This document shows positions 17,149 through 26,276 of a stretch of 26,969 bases of DNA, piece after piece; the first letter of the stretch is position 1, and every line of letters starts with the position of its first letter. The position numbers were made by a program, and so were the translations under genes. The notes beneath the pieces were generated by a model. It did no database searches, had not been told where the DNA came from, and worked only from the letters and a program-made list of their open reading frames with translations. This DNA comes from CAUZJO01 sp963580245 (GTDB lineage Bacteria > Sumerlaeota > Sumerlaeia > MVZB01), in the NCBI GenBank assembly GCA_963580245.1, contig CAUZJO010000062.1:1-26969 (forward strand), written 5' to 3'.

Positions 17149-17469
17149 ATGATCAAGATCGACATCGCAAAGAGGGTCGGCGACGAACTGGACCTGAAGG
17201 ACCGCGAAGCCCTGGCCGTCGTCGACACCATCCTCGACTCAATCAAAGCGTCGGTGACCGATCATGGCCGGATGGAGATCCGAAATTTCGGCGTCTTTCA
17301 GGTCAAGCAACGCCGCCCACGCACCGGCCGCAACCCGCGCAACAAGAAGGAATACCCCATCCGCCCGCGCAAGGTCGTCACCTTCAAGTTGGGTAAAGAA
17401 CTAAAGGATTTCTCACTCGACCCGAAAAAGCCCGCCCGCAAAAAACGCGTACAACAGCCCTCTACTTGA
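17149..17469 (+). CDS. HU/IHF-family DNA-binding protein
   Basis: A small nucleoid protein of 106 aa that bends and compacts DNA as a dimer. The fold pattern is clear: an N-terminal helical dimerisation part (MIKIDIAKRVGDELDLKD, then EALAVVDTILDSIKASVTDHG), the RMEIRNFGVFQVKQRRPRTG strand region, and the DNA-binding arm GRNPRNKKEYPIRP with the conserved Arg-Asn-Pro. The family segment VVTFKLGKELKD follows. A basic C-terminal tail (PKKPARKKRVQQP) extends about ten residues past typical HU. AAGGAG lies 10 bases before the ATG. HU and IHF subunits cannot be told apart from this sequence. It is divergent from the c-di-GMP enzyme gene. Confidence 0.9.
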   Translation: MIKIDIAKRVGDELDLKDREALAVVDTILDSIKASVTDHGRMEIRNFGVFQVKQRRPRTGRNPRNKKEYPIRPRKVVTFKLGKELKDFSLDPKKPARKKRVQQPST

Positions 17470-17613
17470 ATCACACGGCCATGAGCCCACCAGGGGGCGC
17501 GAAGAATGACCGACGGCCGGAGGGGACGGGGGCTCTGTGTTGGGAATTGCGCTATCGGACCGCGTTGCGTTGACGCGGGCGCGGCACGATAAGGATGGGA
17601 GAACCGGGAGGGA

Positions 17614-18366
17614 TCAATAGCCGAAGTTGTTGATGTCGTCGCTTTGAGTGCCCGCGAAGTTGATCGTGAACAGGCCTGGGGCGGCACTGGGATCGAAGGT
17701 CAGCCCGTCGGGTCCCGGGGAATAGATCTGGTAGGTGCTGGTATTATAGTAGGTCTCTCCGAATGCGATCGAGGGGTTGGGCGCCGGCAACCTGGGATCG
17801 GCACCTTCGGGTCTGGCCCCCTCGCTGGGGAAAAGCTGGCTGCCGCCCGAAAACCTGCTCCCAAAGACGTCGTAATGGTCATGGCGGATATAAACCATCG
17901 CGTTGCCGAAGGGATCCAGAATCTCGGTTCCCCCCAATGAGGCGGACAGGTCCGCGCTACGGGGCGCGAGCTGTGAAGTCTGCAAATTGATGTAAGGCCC
18001 GTTCCACAAGAAAGAAGCCGGACTGAAGGCGTTTCCGCTCATGCTGCGCAGCAACGCCATGTGAAGGTATCCGCTGCCGTTGAGTCGGCTGTCGGCATTG
18101 GCCTGCAAGAGTTGGGCCGGGAAGGATTCCTCGCCGGAGCCGCTGGGCGGAAACTGGCCTACGTCCACCTCGTAGCGGGTGATGGCAATCTCGAGCTGGT
18201 GGATCAGATCTTGCGTGGCCGCGACGCGCGCCCGACGGACCTCGCCCGTGTAGACCCCCGTGGCGATGGTGGCCAGGACGCTGATGATCAGGACCACCAC
18301 CAGAAGCTCGAGCAGGGTGATCGCCCGCGGCTGCTTGGACTGAACTCGATTGGCCATGCTAGACAT
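17614..18366 (-). CDS. GspG-like pseudopilin (fifth and last gene of the pseudopilin operon)
   Basis: The 250-aa product has a type IV prepilin-like leader. Basic residues and PRA precede ITLLELLVVVLIISVLATI, with Glu at +5 of the processed protein and Ala rather than Gly at -1. After the helix (ATQDLIHQLEIAITRYEVDVGQFPPSG in adjoining parts, as in GspG) come WNGPYINL, DPFGNAMVYIRHD, SPGPDGLTFDP and a terminal SDDINNFGY. This order matches the GspG major pseudopilin, with an insertion between DPFG and GPDG. GspG-type proteins polymerise in the periplasm into the type II secretion pseudopilus. GGGAG lies 4 bases before the ATG at 18366; a TTG one codon upstream is a poorer start. It is 89 bp after the preceding pilin gene. 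No terminator hairpin with a T-run follows. Confidence 0.85.
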   Translation of the reverse strand: MSSMANRVQSKQPRAITLLELLVVVLIISVLATIATGVYTGEVRRARVAATQDLIHQLEIAITRYEVDVGQFPPSGSGEESFPAQLLQANADSRLNGSGYLHMALLRSMSGNAFSPASFLWNGPYINLQTSQLAPRSADLSASLGGTEILDPFGNAMVYIRHDHYDVFGSRFSGGSQLFPSEGARPEGADPRLPAPNPSIAFGETYYNTSTYQIYSPGPDGLTFDPSAAPGLFTINFAGTQSDDINNFGY

Positions 18367-18455
18367 CAAACTCCCAGTTCTTTGATCCGCAAAACTGAAC
18401 CCCGCTCTCCGGTCGCGACCACGGGCCGGACCCTCGCGCCACCGGCTCCGTTTCC

Positions 18456-19283
18456 CTACGGCAACGTAATATCTCCAGGTTCAAACGTCTCGTCGTTAAA
18501 GAAACCGGTTTCGCTCTGCAACAAATTGATCTTGCCGAACTCATAAAAGATGTCGTCCGAGACCTCGCCACCGGGGGCGCCGGGGTCGGCCCCGGCCTGT
18601 TGATTGGGGCCGAACGATACGATAGCATAACGGTCGAACCGATCATCCTGAGCGGTGATCGTTCCGTCGCTGAAGGAGACGCTCGCCCAAACGGCGGGAT
18701 CGGTGCTGACGGCGGCCGCGCCCACGACCCCTCGAGGACTGTAGAAACGATAGGGCTGGCCCCACGGGTCGAGTGGGTGGTCCAGCTTTTTCAGGAAGGG
18801 ATTCAGTTCTCCCGACCCGGGATCACGCGTATCCGAGTCGGAAATAAAGTTTCTTTGAAATGACATGAACGGCCCCTGCCAGTTCTGAACCAGACTGCGC
18901 ACGCGCGCGTTGGAATCGTCATCGCTCAGTGCAGGCTGCGCTGTCAACGCTTCGAGTGAGGAGTTGACGTCGATCAGCTTGATGCTCGATTCCTCCAGGC
19001 CGATCGCATCCGCGTCGGAGCCGATCAGACCGGTAGTCACGTCCCCGGGGATGTCATCGAGCAGTTGAATGGGTACGTAGAAGCCGTGAAACACCCCCAC
19101 AGTGTCCATCGCCTCCGCGATTTGGCGAACCTCTACCAGAGCGGTCGCCCGCCTGGCCTCCTCGGCCCGATTGACGTAAACCGGCACGGCAATGGTGGAC
19201 AACAGGCTGATGATCACCAAGACCACCAGCATTTCGGAAAGTGTCACGCCAGCGCGGCGTTGGGTAAAGCTGACTCTCATCAT
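18456..19283 (-). CDS. GspG-like pseudopilin (fourth gene of the operon)
   Basis: The 275-aa product opens with QRRAG, then VTLSEMLVVLVIISLLSTIA: cleavage after Gly and Glu at +5. The N-terminal helix continues through YVNRAEEARRATALVEVRQI. The globular part carries WQGPFMSF, DPWGQPYRFYSPRG (the best DPWGxPY match of the set), SFGPNQQAGADPG and a terminal VSDDIFYEFG followed by about 25 extra residues. GPN-for-GPD and the extended tail set it apart from its neighbours. GGAG lies 5 bases before the ATG. The 64-bp gap to the upstream pilin gene and common direction suggest one transcript. Its exact place in a pilus or pseudopilus is not known. Confidence 0.86.
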   Translation of the reverse strand: MMRVSFTQRRAGVTLSEMLVVLVIISLLSTIAVPVYVNRAEEARRATALVEVRQIAEAMDTVGVFHGFYVPIQLLDDIPGDVTTGLIGSDADAIGLEESSIKLIDVNSSLEALTAQPALSDDDSNARVRSLVQNWQGPFMSFQRNFISDSDTRDPGSGELNPFLKKLDHPLDPWGQPYRFYSPRGVVGAAAVSTDPAVWASVSFSDGTITAQDDRFDRYAIVSFGPNQQAGADPGAPGGEVSDDIFYEFGKINLLQSETGFFNDETFEPGDITLP

Positions 19284-19347
19284 TCACACTCCAATCATCG
19301 ATGTTATCTTCATCAAGACTAAGTCTATCTCCCCATGCGATATCCAA

Positions 19348-20235
19348 CTACTCCCGATTCTGGAGGGTCGACCTGAAATTACCGGCAAAGGACCGGAATA
19401 TGTCGTCTCCCTCTCCATAGACGTTATTTGGGTCGTCGGTCCCGTTGCCGGGCAGACCATCGGGGCCGAGCGACAGCCAGGTGGGGCGGTCAAACAGCGG
19501 CGTTTGAGTCCCATCGACGAACGCCGAGAACGTTCTGCTAGTCGCCCCCGACCCGCTGGCTGACTCCACGTCGACCTCCGGCCCATCCTCTTCAAACTCA
19601 TCGGACACGTCGATGTCGGTGGGCCGCAAGACCGGATCGGGGGGGTAGAGCACGCCGGAGGGGGTAAAAAACAGGTAGTCGCCGCCCCATGCGTCGTCCG
19701 GCCAATCGTTCTGGTTGACGTCGCGGAACCAGTTGATGTAGGGCCCGTTCCAATTGAACTGGACCCCCAGGTCCGTCTCCCGGGTCCCAAGGCGCGCGAA
19801 GAGCTGGGCCTGATTCGAAGGATAATCCAAGTAGCGGGTGCTGATGAAGATCACCGCCGGGTTCTCGTAGATATTATCGGTTGTCAGCAGGTTGTCCCGG
19901 ATCCCCTGGACCCGATCCAAGGGACTCGAATTGACCTGCCCGTCGCCGGCGCGCTGGTCGTTCAGGACATACGGGCGATAGAACCAACTGGTGTCAAACG
20001 CGGCGCGCTCCTGGGCGTCGGCCAGGTGGTTTAGGTCCTGTTGGGTGGAGGCGATTTTCGCCTGTTCGGACCGGTTGCTGATCACGGGGACCAAAACCAA
20101 CGTTAGCACGCCGATGATGATAAACGTGATCACGACCTCGAGGATCGTGAATCCCGCCGGGCCCGAGGTCCGCCGAAGGCGCACCGGATTCGGGGTGGTT
20201 ATGTCGATCGGTCTGTTTTCCATCACTCGTCTCAT
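19348..20235 (-). CDS. GspG-like pseudopilin (third gene of the operon)
   Basis: The 295-aa product has a 28-residue basic leader ending GPAG, then FTILEVVITFIIIGVLTLVL with Glu at +5, a regular prepilin peptidase substrate. Later come YVLNDQRAGDG, WNGPYINW, GDYLFFTPSGVLYPPD (replacing DPWGxPY), LGPDGLPGNGTDD and YGEGDDIFRSF plus a short tail. The stretch DVSDEFEEDGPEVDVESASG is strongly acidic and may bind calcium, which stabilises GspG in known systems; that is inference. The upstream gene ends only 15 bp before it, so translation may be coupled. The start is ATG 20235 or an ATG four codons later. Confidence 0.86.
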   Translation of the reverse strand: MRRVMENRPIDITTPNPVRLRRTSGPAGFTILEVVITFIIIGVLTLVLVPVISNRSEQAKIASTQQDLNHLADAQERAAFDTSWFYRPYVLNDQRAGDGQVNSSPLDRVQGIRDNLLTTDNIYENPAVIFISTRYLDYPSNQAQLFARLGTRETDLGVQFNWNGPYINWFRDVNQNDWPDDAWGGDYLFFTPSGVLYPPDPVLRPTDIDVSDEFEEDGPEVDVESASGSGATSRTFSAFVDGTQTPLFDRPTWLSLGPDGLPGNGTDDPNNVYGEGDDIFRSFAGNFRSTLQNRE

Positions 20236-20250
20236 CCTGGTCCGTACCCG

Positions 20251-21036
20251 TTAGAATGTGCGCCTCAGGTCGTCACCCGTGCCGATCCCGTCGGGAAAGT
20301 CGCGGAAGTAGCTCTGGGGGTCGGTGGGATCGGAGAACCCCGGAATCCCATCGGGCCCCACCGTATAGACCACCGCCGTGCTGTAATTCGTTTCGGTGTT
20401 GTCGGTCTCGGGGTTGCCGAAATCGCCGATCATCCCGGCCCCGAAGAAGATATAAGGGCTGCCCCAGGGGTCGATCGGGTGGACCGCCCGGTCCAACCCA
20501 TTGCCGTCGTCGTCCAAAAAGTCCTCATCCTCTTGCAGCACCAGGATCGGCCCGCCGTCAGGCGTCGGGAGACCCCCTGGGGAGTCGCCGCGGAAAAGGT
20601 AGGGCCGGGTCGTGAGAATCTCGCTGACGGCCTGGCCGCGATGGATGGCATAATAAGGTCCATCCCAACTGGTTCCCAGTCTCACGGCTTCGGTCGGCAA
20701 CACTGGGCGGTTCCACAGGGCGATCGGCAGCACGTTGCCCGCCGGGGTGATGGTCGGGTCTTCGGCCCCGGGAAGCGTCAGGTCCATCAGCCGGAAGTAG
20801 AAACCGGTCTCGGCGAAGGCGATCGTCATGCCCTTCTCGATCGAGGCCATGTCGTCCTGCGCGGCCACAATCTTGGCCTTATCGACCTGATTGCGGACGA
20901 TCGGGATCAAGATCAGCGCGAGGATGGCGATGATGCTGGCGACCGCCGAGATTTCGATGGCCGTGAACCCCACCGACGGGCGCAACGCCCGTCCTCGACG
21001 GCCCACTATCCTGTTTTTGGGCATTCTTGGTACCAT
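20251..21036 (-). CDS. GspG-like pseudopilin (second gene of the operon)
   Basis: The 261-aa product has a strongly basic leader (RMPKNRIVGRRGRALRPSVG), then FTAIEISAVASIIAILALIL with Glu at +5. The helix runs through VDKAKIVAAQDDMASIEKGM. The globular domain has WDGPYYAI, an acidic LQEDEDFLDDDGNGLD segment, DPWGSPYIFFGAG, YTVGPDGIPGFSDP and a terminal GTGDDLRRTF. The DPWG, GPDG and DD elements are in GspG order. The acidic run just before DPWG resembles a calcium-binding loop, but this is not proven. It begins 76 bp after the first pilin gene. The start is ATG 21036, with an alternative ATG at 21024. Confidence 0.86.
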   Translation of the reverse strand: MVPRMPKNRIVGRRGRALRPSVGFTAIEISAVASIIAILALILIPIVRNQVDKAKIVAAQDDMASIEKGMTIAFAETGFYFRLMDLTLPGAEDPTITPAGNVLPIALWNRPVLPTEAVRLGTSWDGPYYAIHRGQAVSEILTTRPYLFRGDSPGGLPTPDGGPILVLQEDEDFLDDDGNGLDRAVHPIDPWGSPYIFFGAGMIGDFGNPETDNTETNYSTAVVYTVGPDGIPGFSDPTDPQSYFRDFPDGIGTGDDLRRTF

Positions 21037-21112
21037 GAACTATCCGGGAACCTCGCTTTCAAAAACGAAATGCATGGGGCAATCTGAAGGCCTGATCCCG
21101 ATGATCTTCGAG

Positions 21113-22030
21113 CTAAAAGCGTATGATGACATCATCCGATCCTGGAACAAGAATTCCCTTCATACCCTCATTACCCCGCCCGCCATCATCGACCAACATG
21201 CTGCGCGCAAAATCCATGGGGGTGATGAGAGTACCGAGATCCGCCGCCGCGCTCAACGTCTTCATGGTATATGGAGCCGGGGCCCCCGGGGGATTTTCGA
21301 TGAACAAAGCGGCGGCTCTCATCCTGTCGATGTCACCGATGGGACCGCCCGGTGCCAGGTCTGGCCGGAAATAGTTCCCCGGGTAACCATTCACGCCGTA
21401 ACTGACGGCGGCGTTGAAGAAATCCGCGTTCTCGCCCGGCCGCGTGATGGGGCGCAGCACCGTATCTCCAGAACTGGGGTCCGCGACCGCGGAAACCTGA
21501 TAGATCACCCAGGGCCGGCTCCAGGTATCGGCCGGCCACAGGACGAGATCGTTGCCGGCGGGTAGATCGGGCAGGCGAACCGTGATCAGCGCCCGCCCCC
21601 CCTGGGACTGCCCGCTGCGCGCCTCGCTGGTCCCCATGTACGGGCCTCTCCAGTTGTCCGCGATGGATTTGCTGAAGTTGGGCGGCGTAAACGGGCTGAA
21701 GAATCCGTAGGTGTCCATCCCAGGAATCGGCTGAACCACGGTTCTGCCACTTACCTGCTGCTGAGTTGTGACCAGGGCTTTGGGGAGGTTCAGGAGATGG
21801 AGACGGGGGTAGAAGCCGATATCGTCACGGGCCATCGACAGTGCCGTCGCTATCTGGTACGCCTCCCCGACCATGGCCTTGCGCCGGTTCGAGTCGTACA
21901 TCTGCTGGACGCTGAAGATCGCCAGGCCCGAAAACAGGGCGATGAGCGCGCCGACGATCAAAATCTCGATCAGCGTGAAACCGCCACCCGACCGCCGTGG
22001 TGAAAACTTTGCTGACACTGGCCGAGCCAT
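21113..22030 (-). CDS. GspG-like pseudopilin (first gene of the operon)
   Basis: The 305-aa product begins MARPVSAKFSPRRSGGG, then FTLIEILIVGALIALFSGLA: cleavage after Gly and Glu at +5. The globular part has FYPRLHLLNLP, WRGPYMGT, LWPADTWSRPWVIYQV (a degenerate DPWGxPY), VSYGVNGYPGNYF (degenerate GPDGxPG) and a terminal PGSDDVIIRF. It is the most divergent of the five and holds a long insert between the two last motifs (about 215-285). The ATG at 22030 has AAAAGGAAG 8 bases upstream. An in-frame ATG at 22105 is rejected because it would lie at the predicted transcription start. It leads the operon behind the 22116-22144 promoter. Confidence 0.86.
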   Translation of the reverse strand: MARPVSAKFSPRRSGGGFTLIEILIVGALIALFSGLAIFSVQQMYDSNRRKAMVGEAYQIATALSMARDDIGFYPRLHLLNLPKALVTTQQQVSGRTVVQPIPGMDTYGFFSPFTPPNFSKSIADNWRGPYMGTSEARSGQSQGGRALITVRLPDLPAGNDLVLWPADTWSRPWVIYQVSAVADPSSGDTVLRPITRPGENADFFNAAVSYGVNGYPGNYFRPDLAPGGPIGDIDRMRAAALFIENPPGAPAPYTMKTLSAAADLGTLITPMDFARSMLVDDGGRGNEGMKGILVPGSDDVIIRF

Positions 22031-22105
22031 CAATGAAACTTCCTTTTCTGGCCGCTCACAACCACGCCCGACTCCCCATCGGCCGCCGAGGTGACCACCG
22101 GCCAC

Positions 22106-22529
22106 CTACAATAGCTTTATAGGTCGCCCGCCAGCGCCTGTCAACCTGGGTTTCGGCTTTTTAGAGGGCAGCAGCGCAGTTTGGGCGAATCCGGTTGCAA
22201 CCAGCGGCGGGGATTCCGGCAAGACGCCTCTCGAATCCGAGCCCCCGACGCGCCCCGGTCGCTGTCTCATGCCCGCCACCCGGTCGCTCATTGGGTCCAA
22301 GGCACCCTCCACTCGCCGATTATCCTAATCGGAACAATCTCCCAATATCCATCCCTTTGTTGGAAAATATGTGCCAGGGGGCGCCTGTTGAGTCCGCGAG
22401 GCGACAGGGCGCGTCTTTCTTGGGTCAAATCGGGCCGAATTTCGACGCGCCGGGCGGGCAATCCCTGTTCATCCCCCTCTGGCGTACGGGCTCCTTATGG
22501 TGGCGATCCGCGATTCTTCGATCGGTCCT
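22106..22529. other. non-coding interval between the pseudopilin operon and the GH127-like gene
   Basis: This 424-bp stretch holds the pseudopilin promoter at its left end. I find no convincing gene in it: the short open frames on both strands have no recognisable motif and poor composition. I see no hairpin with a T-run to end the upstream minus-strand gene, and no tRNA-like fold. Confidence 0.5.
22116..22144 (-). promoter_or_regulatory. near-consensus sigma-70 promoter of the pseudopilin operon
   Basis: On the minus strand TTGACA (22139-22144) is a perfect -35 box. It is followed by a 17-bp spacer and TATAAA (22116-22121), five of six -10 bases. The predicted transcript start is at about 22107-22110, leaving a leader of about 78 nt before the ATG at 22030. 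It is the strongest promoter match in the window and points to high expression, as expected for a major structural pseudopilin. Confidence 0.75.
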
Positions 22530-25500
22530 TCACTCCGGTTGCGCCGAGCGAAGACTCCCACGGTCATCGCCATGCCATCGGATCGTGTATGGGGCCACAT
22601 AGCGCGCGACCCGTTTCATCGGCGTCTTTTCGGTTCTGTATTTCTCGCGCTGATAAATCGGGTAGGGGTGGTCCTCGTCACGCGGGGAGATATCGACCAG
22701 CGTGTTGCCCTTGAAGTGCAGCGTGTATTCCTCCGGCTCCGGATAAGTCGCGCCATCGTAATAGCCGCTTTGCCTCCCCTTGGCGGGCAGTCCGACCATC
22801 CTCGTGAAAGTCTCTTCAACCATGGGGAACGTGATCGTCACCACGTCCCGCTGATGGAGGTCATCCACGGTCAGGTAGTTGCCCAGCCAGACGATCGGGA
22901 CCGGCTGGTCCATTCAGCCTGCACTCGACCATCAGCTTATCCACCCAATTGGGCACGCGAACCGACACGCGCCGCGCGGTCTTGTTGTGCAGCGTGACCT
23001 TGCCCTCATAGGGCAGGTAGCTGTTCACGTCGAGCCAGGGCGAGGCGCGGTTGAGCAGCAGATTGACCTGGGCAACGCCGTCCTCGGCGCGCACGATGCC
23101 TTCCCAGGCGAAATACATGGCCGGCGCGCCGTTACCCGTGCAGCACGCGATCGTGTAGTCATCCATGACCGAGAGCCCCCCGCAGCCGAAGGTTCCCAGC
23201 ATCCACGAGGGGTCCGGATCTTTCGCCGCGACCAGGGCTTTCAATCGGTCCATGTCGGTGAACTGCTGCTCGACGAGCGCGTTGCGCACGTAGCCGTCCA
23301 CGTCGTCCCAATAGTCGCCCAGGCCCTCGGTGGAGAGCTCGACCGCCAGGGCGACCATATCGGCCGTGCGGCAGGTCTCGCAAACGACTTTCGGCGGCGT
23401 ATCGTGCCCCGAATGGGTCGGGAACCAGCCGATGCGCGCGATGCCGAAGTTGCGCGAGTATTCATAGCTGGCGCGAACGAGTTCCATCAGTTGGCGATCG
23501 CGGGCGATGATCGCGTAGCGCAGCAGACCCATTAGCACCGCCGTATTGCCGTGGTAGTGGCCCGACCATTGGCCACGCTGCCGGCCGATCACCTCCTCGG
23601 GGTAGCCCTTCTCCCAGAATTGGGGCTTGAGCAGGTAGTTGGCGATTTTACCGGCGACTTGCAGCGACTCGCGGTCGCCACTCAACGCCGCCCACCGCGC
23701 CAGGGCGCGCATCTGGTTGGACTGATAGAACTTGACCGTCCCCTCGGCGCCCGCGTGTTCGCTGGCGGGCTCGGCCGTGTTCTTGTAGCCCGAGTTTCTC
23801 AAATAGCTGAAATCGAAGGCCACGCCGCCGTCGGGGTAGTAGGCATAGTCATCCTTATAGATCGGGATCCGTTTGAGGCCCTCGGCCATGGCGCGCATCC
23901 GTTCGGTCCAGGCCGGGTCGCCGTCGCGCTGGCCCCAGGCCATCATCGCCAGGACCATGCGCCCATCGGCGTAGGGCGAGGTGTAGGGTTCTTCGGCCTG
24001 CTCGTATCCGCGTCCCCCCCGGCGGACGGGGTTGTCGGGCGGGCAGTGGAGCAGCCCATCGGCCTCGATCCGCGCCAGGTAGCTCTCCATCATTTTCATC
24101 TCGACGTCGAGCCCCAGGTCGCTGCCGCACATGACGCGCATCATCGGGAACGACTCGATCCACTTGGTCCCCAGAAAGAAATCGCCCGTGACGCGGTTAC
24201 TCTGCTTTGGCTCGTAGTCGAACTCCGGGTAATGCCCCAGCACCAGCGCGTTGAGCGCGAACTCGGCGTGGCGAGCCAGATCGAGCGTATCCGGCACGAG
24301 CGCGGTGTAGCGCTCACCCTCGACTCCGACCGTCTTGATACCAGGATTCTCCGCCTGCTCGCCGATTGAAGATGGCCCGGCGATCGCGGCGAGGTCGCTC
24401 TCGTAGCGGACGCTCAGGTCGTCCAATGTCCCGTGCAGGAAATAAATCCTCTGGATCATGACCTTGGTCTCGCCCGGCTCAACCGAGGAATCGGGAGTGC
24501 AATGCAGGCATGAATACTCCCGATTATTGAACAAGCGGTTAGGCGCGGGCGTGAGCGATAGCGGCGAGACCAGCCACTGGCCGTCGCGAGACGTGGTTGC
24601 GATGAGCGGCCCCGTGATGGCGGGCCCCTCGGTGCCGGCGGGCGGTTTCGAGGGGAGCATGTGGTTTTGACAGTAAATCCGGTCGTTGACGTAATGCCAG
24701 ATCTGGCTCATGGATTTCAGCCCGTCCTCGGTCGAGAGGAAGGTCCGCGCGCCGTCATGATCCCTGAAGTTGGGCGCCCCGAGCGCGCTGAGACACATCT
24801 CCTGGGAGCCGGGGATGACCGTGTCCCCCGTGTTCGTGTTCTCGTAAGTGACGTCAACATGGTCCAATCCGCCCTCCAACGTGATCCGTGACTCCAGATT
24901 CCATTCGGGGACGCCGGTTTTGAGTTCCACCCGGGTAAAATCTTTGTTGAAATGGATTTCTTCGATCGGGGAGTTATGCTGCCAGTGGTTCTCGAGCAGA
25001 ATGCCGAATTGATCACCCGGCAGGTACGGGACGCTTACTTCCAAATGCCACGGGGTCATTTTCGCCTTGATTCCTTCCCCGGACAAGTTTTGGGGCCATT
25101 TGCGAGGTTTGGGATTGCCGGAAGCCAAATAGGACGCATTGGCGACGGGTAGGATCTTGATTTTTTCCCGCCGGTAACTCGACAAATCCGGGGCACGACG
25201 GCCCGCCCGGAGAATATCGATAGGTCCCTGGTAGGGTGGTTCGACGGCACCGGATGGATCCGGCTCGAATCCCTCGGGCACATCCATCGCGCAGCGAAAA
25301 CCGATGTAGGGGTTGTTAAACATGATCGAGGTGGCCAGCGAACCATTACCGCGAGGGTGACCCACGCCCGCCGCGCAGATGAACTGCTCGGGCGAATCAA
25401 AGAGAAAACCGCCACCCTTGACGATGGCCGTGTATTCAAACCCCGGCTCCAGTTTCCCATCGACCCATTCGGGCACGTTGCCCGCCATGTTCAGCGCGCC

Positions 25501-26130
25501 ATAAACGCTGCGGTCGCGGTGATTCAGCCCAACCGGCCAGGGACCCGGGGCCCCCTGATTCTGATGCGGCTCGCGCGCGATAACATCGGGCGCCCATTCA
25601 TTGCCCCAGGGCCACAGCCGGCCATCGGCCCCCCGCGCCGCCTTCTCCCATTCCTCCTCGGTCGACAGGCGCTTGCCGGCCCACTTGGCGTAGGCCGCCG
25701 CGTCATCATAATCAACACCGACAACCGGCCATTGCTCCCTCCTCTCCTCCAGATACCATGAGTTCAATTGCCACGTGAGCGGCGGACGGTGACCGGTCTC
25801 TTCAACGAACGCACGATACTGACCGACCGTTACCTCATGGCGATCAATAAAAAAGGTCGGCAGGTCCACCTCCCGATAGGTTTGCATCCCAAACAGGTCC
25901 GGATTCAGCTTGTATTCACTGGCAAGCCGCTCGCGCTGCTCGTCGCTCGTCCCCATGATGAACTTGCCGCCGGGCACGACAACCATGCCCTCCGGCACTT
26001 GATGCGATGCGTCCGCGGCGTCCGATTTCCCGTGGAAGGCGAAACACAAAGCGGCGGCCCCCAGCATCAACATGACAATGACACGATGATGAAAACGATG
26101 AATCATGAACATGGTTCTTGGTCTCTCCAT
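22530..26130 (-). CDS. Secreted fusion of an FGE-sulfatase (SUMF1)-like domain with a GH127/DUF1680-like hydrolase domain (one apparent +1 frameshift)
   Basis: Removing one C from a CC pair (plus GG at 22907-22908) joins two minus-strand frames into a 1199-aa protein. The order is a signal peptide (about 10-40, hydrophobic VIVMLMLGAAALCFAF), an FGE-like domain (about 45-285) and a GH127-like part (about 330-1190). The FGE-like domain shows MVVVPGGKFIMGTSDEQ, IDRHEVTVGQYRAFVE, RLSTEEEWEKAARGADGRLW, GNVPEWVDG and IGFRCAMD. It lacks the cysteine pair of true FGE. The GH127-like part has CETC (917-920) and a Cys996-Cys997 pair, the zinc ligand pattern of HypBA1-type beta-L-arabinofuranosidases. 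RVPNWVDKLMV and NTLVDISPRDEDHPYPIY follow as in DUF1680 proteins. The start could be ATG 26112, which has GGAGAG upstream, rather than 26130. The substrate is unknown. Confidence 0.8.
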
Positions 26131-26276
26131 TGAGGCTTTACCCGAATCGGCGGAATGAGGTGATCCGTCGCAAGGCGCGACAAGTTGGATAGGTGCTCTT
26201 TGAACCTCAATGACATTACATCCGGGACTAATAACAAAAAGAGGCCATTGGCATTGGGTTATCAGTATTGATAGAC

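Noticed and set aside
17540..17613. GC-rich inverted repeat (CCGCGT/ACGCGG) after the last pseudopilin gene as a terminator
   Set aside because: The stem is only 6 bp and no T-run follows on the minus strand.
22106..22312. Short minus-strand open frame upstream of the pseudopilin operon
   Set aside because: It overlaps the strong promoter at 22116-22144, shows no motif and has an unusual composition for a protein.
23551..24369. Long plus-strand open frame inside the GH127-like gene
   Set aside because: Antisense shadow: the minus strand carries the coherent GH127-like sequence here.
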